Positions 16,647 to 24,282 of a stretch of DNA of 41,732 nt are shown here, one piece after another. The stretch is from JBOHRE01 sp050732635 (GTDB lineage Bacteria; Gemmatimonadota; Gemmatimonadetes; Longimicrobiales; RSA9). The translations under genes and the position numbers were made by a program. Position 1 is the first letter of the stretch, and the number at the start of each line of letters is the position of its first letter. Under the pieces are notes generated by a model, which worked only from the letters and a program-made list of their open reading frames with translations, searched no databases and was not told the origin of the DNA. The DNA is taken from the NCBI GenBank assembly GCA_050732635.1, contig JBOHRE010000021.1, positions 1-41,732 on the forward strand. The letters run 5' to 3'.

Positions 16647-17323
16647 ACGCCGAAGGAGTACGGGGGCCACGGGCCCGTGACCAGAAACCGCAGGTCCGGA
16701 AAGCGGCGCCGGACCGCGTCCATCGCGAGATCGAACGTCGGCTCGGCGTCGCGTTCGACCAGGGCCGCGATCGAGGTGGCGCCGTGGGCTGTCGCCGGCA
16801 TCACGATGACGCGGCGCGTTGCGGGCCCGGCCTCCGTCGCAATCGTGTCGGCGACGCTGGCCGCGACCGTCTCCGCCTCCTGCTCGGCACGCAGCCGCGC
16901 TGCCGCCACCTCGAGGTATTGTCGTCCGGTCCGCGCCGGCGCCGTGTCGGAGCCAGCAGGCTCGGCTGCGCCGGGCCGCGCGATGCGCACACCGTACTCG
17001 ACCGCGCCAGCCACCGCCTCCAGGGCGCTCGCGAATGCAGCGGCCTGCTCGTGCAGGCGGCGCGTCACCTCAGCGGGGCTCGCCAGCCATTGTCCGAACC
17101 GCAGCGGAATGGGCGTGTAGCCCAGCTCGAGAGGGCGAGCGACCACGGCGTGATGCTGACGGATGTGCTCGATCGTGGGGCTGGGGGCCGATTCGGCGGA
17201 ACTCGTCCAGACGCTGATGGGCTGCGCTGCCAGCACACTGACGCGGGCAGCGTCCAACCCACGCAACTCCGCCGGCGGCGCACATGCCCGCGGCACCGCG
17301 CAATAGAGGTAGATGCCGCTCAC
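16643..17323 (-). CDS. gvpF/gvpL: gas-vesicle protein of the GvpL/GvpF family (third copy)
   Basis: The 226-residue protein has the GvpL/F pattern: an N-terminal YLYCAV strand, the PIPLRFGQ motif in the middle (YTPIPLRFGQWL), and a C-terminal RFLVTGPWPPYSF block. These proteins bind GvpA and are minor components of the assembly complex. It is the shortest of three copies. The GTG start overlaps the gvpS-like stop (GTGA), and its end overlaps gvpK. It is an insertion relative to the Bacillus-type order L-S-K. Confidence 0.9.
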   Translation of the reverse strand: MSGIYLYCAVPRACAPPAELRGLDAARVSVLAAQPISVWTSSAESAPSPTIEHIRQHHAVVARPLELGYTPIPLRFGQWLASPAEVTRRLHEQAAAFASALEAVAGAVEYGVRIARPGAAEPAGSDTAPARTGRQYLEVAAARLRAEQEAETVAASVADTIATEAGPATRRVIVMPATAHGATSIAALVERDAEPTFDLAMDAVRRRFPDLRFLVTGPWPPYSFGV

Positions 17324-17544
17324 CGGCCATCGGGCGGCAGACGCCGCTGCTGCGCCACCCGTTCGGCCGAGGACAGCACGAGCTCCAGCCCGAGGTAGAC
17401 CAGATCGACGCCTGCCACACTGATGACGACTTCGCCCTGCAACAGAACACCACGATCGAGGACGCGGTTGACGACCTCGGCCAGCGTGATTCGCTCGAGT
17501 TCCTCGTCCGCGGTCGGGGCGCGGCGCTGCGGCAGGTCGCTCAT
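17320..17544 (-). CDS. gvpS: small GvpA/J/S-family protein, GvpS-like
   Basis: The 74-residue product is a third GvpA-fold protein: LAEVVNRVLDRGVLLQGEVVISVAGVDLVYLGLELVLSS spans most of it, with the DRGVLLQGE turn in place of GvpA's DKGIVIDAY. The C-terminus stops just after the second helix. Its position directly after a gvpL/F gene fits GvpS of the L-S-K module of Bacillus and Streptomyces. It overlaps both neighbours by 4 bases. Confidence 0.82.
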   Translation of the reverse strand: MSDLPQRRAPTADEELERITLAEVVNRVLDRGVLLQGEVVISVAGVDLVYLGLELVLSSAERVAQQRRLPPDGR

Positions 17545-18329
17545 TGCGGATCCTCCAGAAATCGATAGGGTGCCCAGGGACCGGACAGCCTCAGCTCGAT
17601 GCCGCTCGGGCCGAGCTCGGTCGCCCGCTCCTGTGCCCTGACGCGCAGTGCCGCTTCGTTCTCCGTCCGCACCAGCAGCGCGGCCGCCAACGCGTGCAGC
17701 CCGCCCTCGACCGTGCGTGGCGGCTCGAGCACGCGTACATCGGCCGCCAGCTCGCCCAGTGCGTCTAGCGCGGCCGACGCGGAATGCCGCGCGGTCCGTC
17801 CCACTGCGGCGCGGGCCGCTGTCGCCCGCTTCCGCTCGAGCAGATAGCGGCGGCCAGGTGGCGCCGCGGCGATCTCGGCATCGAGTGCGCCGATCTCCGG
17901 CGCGAGCGAGCCGATCGCATGCTCGAGCTGCTCCTCATCGTACGTCACCTTGAGATCCCATTCCCGCATGCCACGAAAGCGCTCCAGCTCGCGCACGATG
18001 CGCGCCTCCCGCTCGTCCACCATGTCGCGGAGCGCACGCTCGGTCGAGTACAGCGTCAGCAGGCGGACCGGCAGGATCTGGGCGTGATCGACGAACCAGG
18101 CTACGACCCGCTCGTGCGCCACGCCCTGCTTCGCCAGCCACGGCAGCTCGCCGGCGTTCGACTCCAGGCGCTCACCCGCATAGTCCTCTGCCGGCACACG
18201 TGAGACGACCATGCGAAACGTCGGCGCGTCGAGCAGCTCGAGCGGCCGCTCGGCGACGCCCCGAAGCGTGTCGGGCGGCGTGGGCGCCGTCGCCGGCACG
18301 AAGCCGTACAGATAGACGGGGTCGCTCAT
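17541..18329 (-). CDS. gvpL/gvpF: gas-vesicle protein of the GvpL/GvpF family (second copy)
   Basis: This 262-residue member of the GvpL/F family has the N-terminal VYLYGFVPA strand, a central LPVRLLTLY motif, a long helical ELERFRGMREWDLKVTYDE segment, and the C-terminal LSGPWAPYRFLE block. ATG at 18329 is chosen because it lies 4 bases after the ATPase stop and starts just before the conserved strand; the frame is open upstream inside that gene. It should act with the other copies in guiding GvpA-type subunits during assembly. Confidence 0.9.
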   Translation of the reverse strand: MSDPVYLYGFVPATAPTPPDTLRGVAERPLELLDAPTFRMVVSRVPAEDYAGERLESNAGELPWLAKQGVAHERVVAWFVDHAQILPVRLLTLYSTERALRDMVDEREARIVRELERFRGMREWDLKVTYDEEQLEHAIGSLAPEIGALDAEIAAAPPGRRYLLERKRATAARAAVGRTARHSASAALDALGELAADVRVLEPPRTVEGGLHALAAALLVRTENEAALRVRAQERATELGPSGIELRLSGPWAPYRFLEDPQ

Positions 18330-18333
18330 CGCA

Positions 18334-20124
18334 TCAGCGCTTGAGGGTCCAGCTCGCGAAGAACTCGCGCAGCGAGTCCGGACTTCGTGGTGCGGGTCGT
18401 GTTTCCGGCGCCAAGATACGCGTCGCTGTCGAGGCACCGCCAACTGCCTCGGCGCTGTCGCATCGGTTTTGCAGCACCGCAGTGAGCGCCAGCCCTGCGC
18501 CGCCGATCGCCGTGATCAGCCGCTCCGTTTCGCGCTGCACCAGGCGCTGTGGCAGGGTCACGACAACGGCCCCCGCTGCGCCATACGCGCCCAGATCCGC
18601 CCGCAGCCGCTTTACCCGCTGCGCGAAGCGAAGGAGCGTCTCACCCACCTCCAGCAGGTCGCCTCCCTTGCCGTACTTCACGAGCACGCGCATCACCGCG
18701 TGAATCCATTGCAGCGCCAGGTCCGGCAGCTGCAGGAACCGCAGGAAATGTCCCGTCGGCGCCGCATCGACCAGGATCCGGGTTGTCGCGTTCTGCTCAG
18801 CGAGCTGCTGCGCCCGCTCCGCAAGGCGGGCGACCGCGAAGATCTCGTCGATCCCCGGCGGCGCCAGCCCCCAGATGGCGTCGAGCACACGCCGGTCCAG
18901 TGTGGCCTGCTCGGGCAACCCGATCGCGTCCGCGAGGCTTGCCAGCTGCGCACGGATCCTCTGCCCCAGCATTGCGAACTCGGTCGTTGCGTCGAGCTGC
19001 TCGACCCCCAGGTCCGGCAGCGGCTCGCCGGGCACCAGCAGCGAGGGCAGCAGCGCGGCCGGGTCGATGCCATACAGCTCGACCGGCAGCCGCTCCGCCA
19101 GCGCGACCGCCGTGGCCGCCGCGCACGTGGTCTTGCCAACGCCGCCCTTACCCACGAAGAACAGCATCCGCTGGCCAGCGAACCGTTCGAGAATGAGTGC
19201 CGCGTCGTGCGTTGCGACGTCCCTTCGTCGCGGCCCGTGCACCGGCGGCTCCACCTGTGTCGACCGCGCCTCGCGTACCGGCCACGCGCGCAGCAGATCG
19301 CAGCCTACGGGCGGCGCCTCGGCCCACGCCGTGAATCGTGCCACCTGGCCGGGCGGGGCGTCCGCCTGCTCGACCGGCCCCAGTACCAGCTCGGCCGCGA
19401 CCGTGAGTCCCCTCTCGCCGAGCGCGTCCCGCAGTCGCTCGGTCTCGATCGCGACCAGCGGCTCCGACCGCGCCACGATGACGCACGCCGCGCCCCCAAG
19501 CACGCGCTCGTACCGCTCGAGCGCCTCCTCCAGCTCATCGAGCACCCGGCCGCCGGTCAGCTGCACCCGCCCGCGCAGCAGCGCGCCGGCTACCGCCTCG
19601 GCCTTGTCCTCCATTGCGCGCAGCGCTTCGATCCAGCCGGCGAGCGACTTCGCCGCGTCGAGCAGCCGCAGCGTGTGACCGGTCGGAGCCGTGTCCACGA
19701 CGACGCGTGGCGTGTCCGTCGCATCGAGCTCCGCCACGCGCAGCGCCGCCATGATCTCGTCCGCGCCGGGCAGCGAAAGCGTGGTGAATCGGCCGACATC
19801 GTCGGCATCCAGGTAGGTTCCGCGCTCGATCAGCTGCGTCAGCGCCGGCGCGTGCCGCTCACGCCAGGCCGTCGCGAAACGATCCGCGTCGAACTCTTCC
19901 AACCGCAGTCGTGGTGCGCAGTCAGCCGTGACCGGACCCGGAGCGACGGCCTGCTCGAACAGGTCGCCGAGCGAATGCGCGGGGTCCACCGAGATCAGGT
20001 GCGTCGCTTCGCGGTCGGCCAACGCCAGCGCGAGCGCGCCAGCGGCTGTCGTCTTGCCGACGCCGCCTTTGCCGGCGACCAACGTCCAACGTCGGTCGAG
20101 CTGCTCGAGCAGCCGCTCGTTCAT
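18334..20124 (-). CDS. ArsA/Get3-type tandem ATPase embedded in the gas-vesicle operon
   Basis: The 596-residue protein is two fused ArsA-family halves. The first has a deviant Walker A GKGGVGKTT (18-26), switch I VDPAHS (46-51) and DTAPTGH (144-150). The second has GKGGVGKTT (325-333), a degenerate switch I with DPA only (354-356; the His-Ser is lost), and DAAPTGH (453-459). The metal-binding cysteine set of arsenite-pump ArsA and the CxxC of Get3 are not evident. No arsB, arsC, arsD or arsR lies nearby. It overlaps gvpG by 4 bases and precedes a gvpL/F gene by 4, so it is part of the operon. By analogy with Get3, it may be an ATP-driven chaperone for the hydrophobic GvpA-type subunits; this is inference. 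Confidence 0.88.
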   Translation of the reverse strand: MNERLLEQLDRRWTLVAGKGGVGKTTAAGALALALADREATHLISVDPAHSLGDLFEQAVAPGPVTADCAPRLRLEEFDADRFATAWRERHAPALTQLIERGTYLDADDVGRFTTLSLPGADEIMAALRVAELDATDTPRVVVDTAPTGHTLRLLDAAKSLAGWIEALRAMEDKAEAVAGALLRGRVQLTGGRVLDELEEALERYERVLGGAACVIVARSEPLVAIETERLRDALGERGLTVAAELVLGPVEQADAPPGQVARFTAWAEAPPVGCDLLRAWPVREARSTQVEPPVHGPRRRDVATHDAALILERFAGQRMLFFVGKGGVGKTTCAAATAVALAERLPVELYGIDPAALLPSLLVPGEPLPDLGVEQLDATTEFAMLGQRIRAQLASLADAIGLPEQATLDRRVLDAIWGLAPPGIDEIFAVARLAERAQQLAEQNATTRILVDAAPTGHFLRFLQLPDLALQWIHAVMRVLVKYGKGGDLLEVGETLLRFAQRVKRLRADLGAYGAAGAVVVTLPQRLVQRETERLITAIGGAGLALTAVLQNRCDSAEAVGGASTATRILAPETRPAPRSPDSLREFFASWTLKR

Positions 20125-20564
20125 TCATCGTCACCGAAGCTCAGCTCGATCGTGGCTTCCCCGGGCAGCGGCATGCCGCCGCCGCGTCGCGCAGCCTCCT
20201 CTGCGTCCAGATCCCGACCCGCCACCTTTTCGGCGCGCTCGCCGGCCCGCGCCTCCGCCGCCTCATCCAGCTCCTGCTGCGCGGTGACCCGCACGGGCCC
20301 ACCCGACACTCCCATGCCGAACCGCTCGCGCCAGTCGCGGATCTCACGCAGCCGCCGCATCAGCGCAGCTTCTCGGGTCACGTACGCGTCATCGTCGATT
20401 TCGCCGAGCTCCAGCAGCAGCTGCAGTTCCATGAGCTCGGCTCTGACGCTGGAATCATCCGTCAGCTCCTCGCGTACCACGCCGTAGACCTGATCCAGCG
20501 AGAAGCGGACAAGGAAGGACGGGCCGGTTACCGGCCAGAATAGCGCGTGCTTGAGCAGCCCCAC
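20121..20564 (-). CDS. gvpG: gas-vesicle protein GvpG
   Basis: The 147-residue protein starts with the GvpG signature: a short hydrophobic N-terminus (LLKHALFWPVTGP), then acidic helices with RAELMELQLLLELGEIDDDAYVTREAALMRRL. The C-terminal third is a charged Ala/Glu/Arg-rich extension longer than in many homologues. GvpG is an essential accessory assembly protein. The GTG start (20564) lies 6 bases after the first gvpL/F stop, and its end overlaps the ATPase gene by 4 bases. Confidence 0.9.
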   Translation of the reverse strand: MGLLKHALFWPVTGPSFLVRFSLDQVYGVVREELTDDSSVRAELMELQLLLELGEIDDDAYVTREAALMRRLREIRDWRERFGMGVSGGPVRVTAQQELDEAAEARAGERAEKVAGRDLDAEEAARRGGGMPLPGEATIELSFGDDE

Positions 20565-20570
20565 GTCGCC

Positions 20571-21395
20571 TCAGCTCTCCGCACGCTCGAGCCGCAAGCG
20601 GATGTTCACGAAGTTGTACGGCGGCCATGGCCCCGTGTATTTGAATGAAAGCAGCTCCTCGTATTTGCGGCTCAGGGCTTTGACGGCTTCATCGAAGTCG
20701 TGCTCGTTCGAGCGCTCGACGAGGTAGGCCGCGTTCATGATCATCCGGTCGCCGATCGGCTTGTTCGAGCGGCTCGCCACCGCCACCGGTTTCAGCGACT
20801 CGTGAATGTCCATGACATACGTATTGGCTGTGCCCTCCAGCGCGCCCTCGATCAGCCGCCCGAGCTGCATCCGCGCAAAGTACGTGGAACTCTGGGCATT
20901 CCGCGTGATCTCGTCCTTCAGCCGGCCGATCTCCTCATCATCGGCTTCCAGTCGATCGATCACGCGCTCACGGTCCCACAGGACCTTCAGGCCGAACTCG
21001 ATCTTGTCCTGCATCTTTTCCAGCACATCGTCGAACGCACCATACGTCGATTTCAGCAGCTCGATGATATCGTCCTTCGTACGAAAGATCGTGCCGAACG
21101 ACATCGGGATGACGGTATGGTCCCGCATGACCGTTTCATTGACCAGCTCATGGGCCAGCACGTTTTCGCGTGTCGGATCATAGATGCGGATCGGCGTGTC
21201 GCTGACCACCGCCGCCAGGTCGCGGTGGTGCACGGTGTACACCCGGTTGCCGCCCTCGCCGATGCCGATTGGCCCGAAATCCCGCTCCTGGTCGACTCGA
21301 ATGATGCAGTACACGTATTTGCCCTCGCCGGCCTCCGCGCCGTCCTCGACGGCCCGGTCCGCCTCCGGGAAGGGCTCACGGTTCTCGGCCACCAT
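20571..21395 (-). CDS. gvpF/gvpL: gas-vesicle protein of the GvpL/GvpF family (first copy, first gene of the operon)
   Basis: This 274-residue GvpL/F protein is the first gene of the gas-vesicle operon. It shows KYVYCIIRV at the start, the VIPMSFGTIF motif, a long charged central helix region, and the C-terminal YTGPWPPYNFVNIRLRL block. It is the best conserved of the three copies. ATG at 21395 is preferred because GAGGA lies just upstream; a GTG at 21416 in frame is an alternative. The gene is divergent from a membrane histidine kinase at 21578. Confidence 0.92.
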   Translation of the reverse strand: MVAENREPFPEADRAVEDGAEAGEGKYVYCIIRVDQERDFGPIGIGEGGNRVYTVHHRDLAAVVSDTPIRIYDPTRENVLAHELVNETVMRDHTVIPMSFGTIFRTKDDIIELLKSTYGAFDDVLEKMQDKIEFGLKVLWDRERVIDRLEADDEEIGRLKDEITRNAQSSTYFARMQLGRLIEGALEGTANTYVMDIHESLKPVAVASRSNKPIGDRMIMNAAYLVERSNEHDFDEAVKALSRKYEELLSFKYTGPWPPYNFVNIRLRLERAES

Positions 21396-21442
21396 CGTCC
21401 TCGTGCGGCTGGTCACGGTCCGGCCGGCCTCGCCGGCTGCGA

Positions 21443-21472
21443 ATTGTGTGCTGCGGGGGTCAGCGTACGCAA
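21443..21472 (-). promoter_or_regulatory. weak candidate promoter for the gas-vesicle operon
   Basis: Read on the minus strand, TTGCGT (21472-21467) and CACAAT (21448-21443) are separated by 18 bases; the -10 matches 4 of 6 consensus positions, the -35 only 3. A start near 21436 would leave a leader of about 40 bases before the first gvp gene. The divergent gap (21396-21577) also holds a palindrome GCGTACGC at 21464-21471, overlapping the -35, and about three heptamer repeats of CGGCGGT near 21535-21557. Confidence 0.22.
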
Positions 21473-21577
21473 CCGCTGCAGATGCCGGACCACACTGCGG
21501 CGAGCGGCACGCGCCGTGCAGCCGCAGGCCGTCCGGCGGTCGGCGGTCGGCGGCCCGGTTCCTTGCGACAACACGTC

Positions 21578-23047
21578 ATGACGCTCCGAAGCCGGCTATT
21601 CCTCTCGTTCGCGGGGATCACGGTTCTGGTCCTTGCACCGGCCCTGTTCGCGCTCAGCCGCCTGGCCGAAGTCCGCAACATCGCGTTTGCGCAGCGCGGC
21701 ACGCACGCCGTAGCTCGCGAAGCGCTCGGACAGCTGCGCACCTCGCTCGCCGAGCTCGACCGCTTCCAGCGCTCCTACGTCGCCGCCAATGATCCCGTTT
21801 TGCGCCAGAGCATGCGCGTGGCGCTGGCGGCTGCGCAGCAGCAGGTCGAGCACCTGCGGGCCTCGGGCTACGCGGATGCGGCGCGGCCGGCGGTTGGCGC
21901 GCTGGCCGATCTGGCGGAAGCGACGGCACACACCGAGCGCTTGGTTGCCGAGGACCGGCTCGCCGACGCCACGGCCTACCTCGCCGAGATGAAGCCACTC
22001 TATGATCGGGCCGACGTCTCGATCAACGCAATCTCCGAGGCCATCGATGCCAGGAGCTACGAGGAGGTCGCGCGTGCGGAACAGATCAGCTCGGCCGCCA
22101 CGACGGCGGCACTGCTGATTGGCGCAATTTCATTGATTCTCGCCCTTGCGGTGGCGGCCTGGACGACCGGCGCGCTCAGTGGCCCGATCGACCGCCTGCG
22201 GAAGTCGATGGTGCAGGTTGCCGGCGGCGAGTTCGTGATCCCGGGCGACCTGCCCTACGAGCGCACCGACGAAATCGGCGACCTTGCCCGCTCGTTCCGG
22301 ACCATGACGGAGAAACTGGCGGAGCTGCAGCGGTTGAGGGCGGAGTTCGTGAGCATTGCGAGCCACGAGCTGAAGACACCGATCAATGTGCTGGGCGGCT
22401 ACGCCGAGCTGATGGCCGACAGCGCATACGGTGAGCTCACGGAGCAGCAGCGCGACGTGCTGCGCCGAATGCGAGAGCAAACCCTGGCGCTGACCGGCCA
22501 GGTCAACCAGCTACTCGACATCAGCCGGATCGAGGCGGGCGGATTCCACATGCACGCCGGCGAGGTGGAGCTGGCCGAGGTACTGGAGAGCGTGCGCCGT
22601 ATGTTCGAGCCGCTCGCCGAGCAGAAACGAATCCGCCTCGAGACCGTCATTTCGCCGTCCGTGCCGGCAACGATCGTCGGTGATGCCGACCGTCTGCGCA
22701 ACGAATTGCTCGGCAACCTGATCTCGAACGCCTTCAAGTTCACACCGGAGGCGGGCCGGATCGCGGTCAGCGCCGACGCCGATCGCGAGTCGCTGCACCT
22801 CACGATCGCCGACTCCGGTGCCGGGATCCCGCCGGCCGACCTGCCGCACATCTTCGAGAAGTTCTATCAGGCTGGCTCCGAGGCGCGCGCGAAGGGTTCC
22901 GGCCTGGGTCTCGCCATTGCCAAAGAGGTGGTCGAGCGGCACGGCGGATCCATCCGAGTCGAGAGCGAGTTGGGCCGCGGCACGACGTTCCACGTCCTGC
23001 TCCCGCTCGATGGGCGGCAGCCAGCTGGTGACGCCGCAGAACTTTGA
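21578..23047 (+). CDS. membrane sensor histidine kinase (HAMP-HisKA-HATPase)
   Basis: The 489-residue kinase has two membrane helices (about 7-30 and 173-199) that flank a helical extracytoplasmic sensor of about 140 residues rich in Ala, Glu and Arg, like four-helix-bundle sensors. A HAMP domain (200-250), HisKA with H263 in IASHELKTP, and HATPase_c with NLISN (380-384), DSGAGI (412-417) and GSGLGLA (440-446) follow. No receiver or partner regulator is adjacent. ATG at 21578 is chosen because the first membrane helix begins there; the frame is open upstream. It is divergent from the gas-vesicle operon. The flavoprotein gene overlaps its last 38 bases. Confidence 0.9.
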   Translation: MTLRSRLFLSFAGITVLVLAPALFALSRLAEVRNIAFAQRGTHAVAREALGQLRTSLAELDRFQRSYVAANDPVLRQSMRVALAAAQQQVEHLRASGYADAARPAVGALADLAEATAHTERLVAEDRLADATAYLAEMKPLYDRADVSINAISEAIDARSYEEVARAEQISSAATTAALLIGAISLILALAVAAWTTGALSGPIDRLRKSMVQVAGGEFVIPGDLPYERTDEIGDLARSFRTMTEKLAELQRLRAEFVSIASHELKTPINVLGGYAELMADSAYGELTEQQRDVLRRMREQTLALTGQVNQLLDISRIEAGGFHMHAGEVELAEVLESVRRMFEPLAEQKRIRLETVISPSVPATIVGDADRLRNELLGNLISNAFKFTPEAGRIAVSADADRESLHLTIADSGAGIPPADLPHIFEKFYQAGSEARAKGSGLGLAIAKEVVERHGGSIRVESELGRGTTFHVLLPLDGRQPAGDAAEL

Positions 23048-23933
23048 CGTGGTCGTGGTGGGTGGCGGGCCCGCCGGGCTCGCCGCCGCGTTGTGGCTCG
23101 GGCGCTATCGTCGTTCCGTCTGCGTACTCGATAGCGGCGAGCCCCGGAACCAACCCACCTGGGCAGTGCATGGATTTCCGGGGTTGCCCGAGATTCCGCC
23201 GCTGACGCTGCAGCGACGCCTGGCCGAACAGGCCGAGGCCGCTGGCGCCCGCCTGCGCCCGCTCGCCGCAGTCGCGATTCGCGGGATCAAGAACGAGTTC
23301 GAGCTCGCCACGACCGATGGTGGCACAGTGCGGGCGCGGCGTGTGCTGCTCGCGTTCGGTCGCCGCGACCGGCTCCCCGAGCTGGACGGGCTGCCCGAAG
23401 CGTACGGTACCTCTGTGTTCCACTGCCCGGACTGCGATGGGCCGACCGTGCTGGGCAAGAGCATCGCCGTGCTCGGCTCCGACCGCGATGCAGCCGCGCT
23501 CGCCCTTTATCTGACGCCCTGGGCCGACGCCGTCGTGCTGCTGCCCGGAGCCGACGCCCTCGACGCCGAGCTGGCCACGCGGCTCGCGCGCGCGGCCGTC
23601 GCTGTCATCCCCGGCACGGTAGTCCGCCTCGAATCAGAGGATGGCATGTTGCGGTCGGTCCATTTCGAGGGTGGCAGGCAGCTCGAGGCGGACGCGCTCT
23701 TCTTTCACCTGGGGACCTACTCGCCGTGTGATCTGCACGCCCATCTCGGCTGTCGTACCGACGCCGGCGGCCACATCGAGGTCGACCGCGCGCAGGAGAC
23801 CTCCGTACCCGGCGTGTATGCGGCCGGCGACATCACTGGCCACCCGTATCTCGCCATTGTTGCGGCAGCTGCAGGTGTCCGCGCGGCGCTGGCCATGCAC
23901 CGCTCCCTGCTGCCGGCCGCACTCGAGCTGTGA
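23010..23933 (+). CDS. thioredoxin-reductase-like FAD/NAD(P)-dependent oxidoreductase
   Basis: The 307-residue flavoprotein has the small TrxR layout: an FAD-binding VVVVGGGPAGLAAAL (14-28), the redox pair CPDC (C139, C142) within FHCPDCDG, a second nucleotide-binding segment IAVLGSDRDAAALAL, and the C-terminal FAD block VPGVYAAGDITGH. Bacterial thioredoxin reductases usually have CATCDG, so CPDC with the preceding Phe-His is nearer to TrxR-like oxidases of natural-product clusters. The NADPH site lacks the usual GxGxxA pattern (GSDRDA). The start at 23010 or 23028 lies inside the histidine-kinase gene, implying translational coupling with that sensor. Partner and substrate are unknown. Confidence 0.85.
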   Translation: MGGSQLVTPQNFDVVVVGGGPAGLAAALWLGRYRRSVCVLDSGEPRNQPTWAVHGFPGLPEIPPLTLQRRLAEQAEAAGARLRPLAAVAIRGIKNEFELATTDGGTVRARRVLLAFGRRDRLPELDGLPEAYGTSVFHCPDCDGPTVLGKSIAVLGSDRDAAALALYLTPWADAVVLLPGADALDAELATRLARAAVAVIPGTVVRLESEDGMLRSVHFEGGRQLEADALFFHLGTYSPCDLHAHLGCRTDAGGHIEVDRAQETSVPGVYAAGDITGHPYLAIVAAAAGVRAALAMHRSLLPAALEL

Positions 23934-23948
23934 GGCGCGAGCCAAGCC

Positions 23949-24281
23949 TTGACCGGCACCCACCCAGGCGAGCAACGTGGGGGCGTAGCCCACACCTTCT
24001 TCGGCGGCCGCATGGCTTCACTGCACCAGGCGCACCACTTGGCGACCCTGACCTACGACGGCCGCTTCTGGGACGTCTATTTCGAGCTGGAGGATCCGGT
24101 CTCGACGGCTGATCCGGCGCGCGGCCGACTCGTCTTCTCCGCTGGTGATCGCGCGGAAGGCGAGCCGCCGCTCCGCACCACGGCGATCTTTGTCGAAGAC
24201 ACGCCGGAGGCAGCGCTCGCCCGCGCCAGGGAACTGCGCGATCATCAGCTCGTCGGCCTGCTCCGCTCCTGCCTGCCCTGA
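23949..24281 (+). CDS. small hypothetical protein
   Basis: I do not recognise this 110-residue protein. TTG at 23949 is the track-length start; an in-frame ATG at 24012 would give about 89 residues and begins close to the structured part (HHLATLTYDGRFWDVYFELED). The sequence looks like a small alpha/beta domain: a few strands, an acidic middle, and a C-terminal amphipathic helix (PEAALARARELRDHQLV). There is no signal peptide, membrane helix or cysteine pair. Base composition matches the neighbours. It lies 15 bases after the flavoprotein stop and ends 1 base from the convergent transglycosylase stop. Confidence 0.6.
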   Translation: MTGTHPGEQRGGVAHTFFGGRMASLHQAHHLATLTYDGRFWDVYFELEDPVSTADPARGRLVFSAGDRAEGEPPLRTTAIFVEDTPEAALARARELRDHQLVGLLRSCLP

Positions 24282-24282
24282 G

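Noticed and set aside
18334..20124. Arsenite resistance operon
   Set aside because: ArsA-type motifs are present, but there is no arsB, arsC, arsD or arsR and the gene is coupled to gvp genes.
18469..20487. 672-codon open frame on the plus strand opposite the ATPase and gvpG
   Set aside because: It is antisense to two well-conserved genes, its translation is low-complexity and rich in Arg, Gln and Leu, and long antisense frames are expected at this GC content. The same applies to 13718-15289 and 36759-38024 on the plus strand.
21477..21492. Sigma54-type promoter for the gvp operon
   Set aside because: A GG-N10-GC arrangement (minus strand) fits spacing, but the flanking bases match the consensus poorly and this pattern is frequent by chance in GC-rich DNA.
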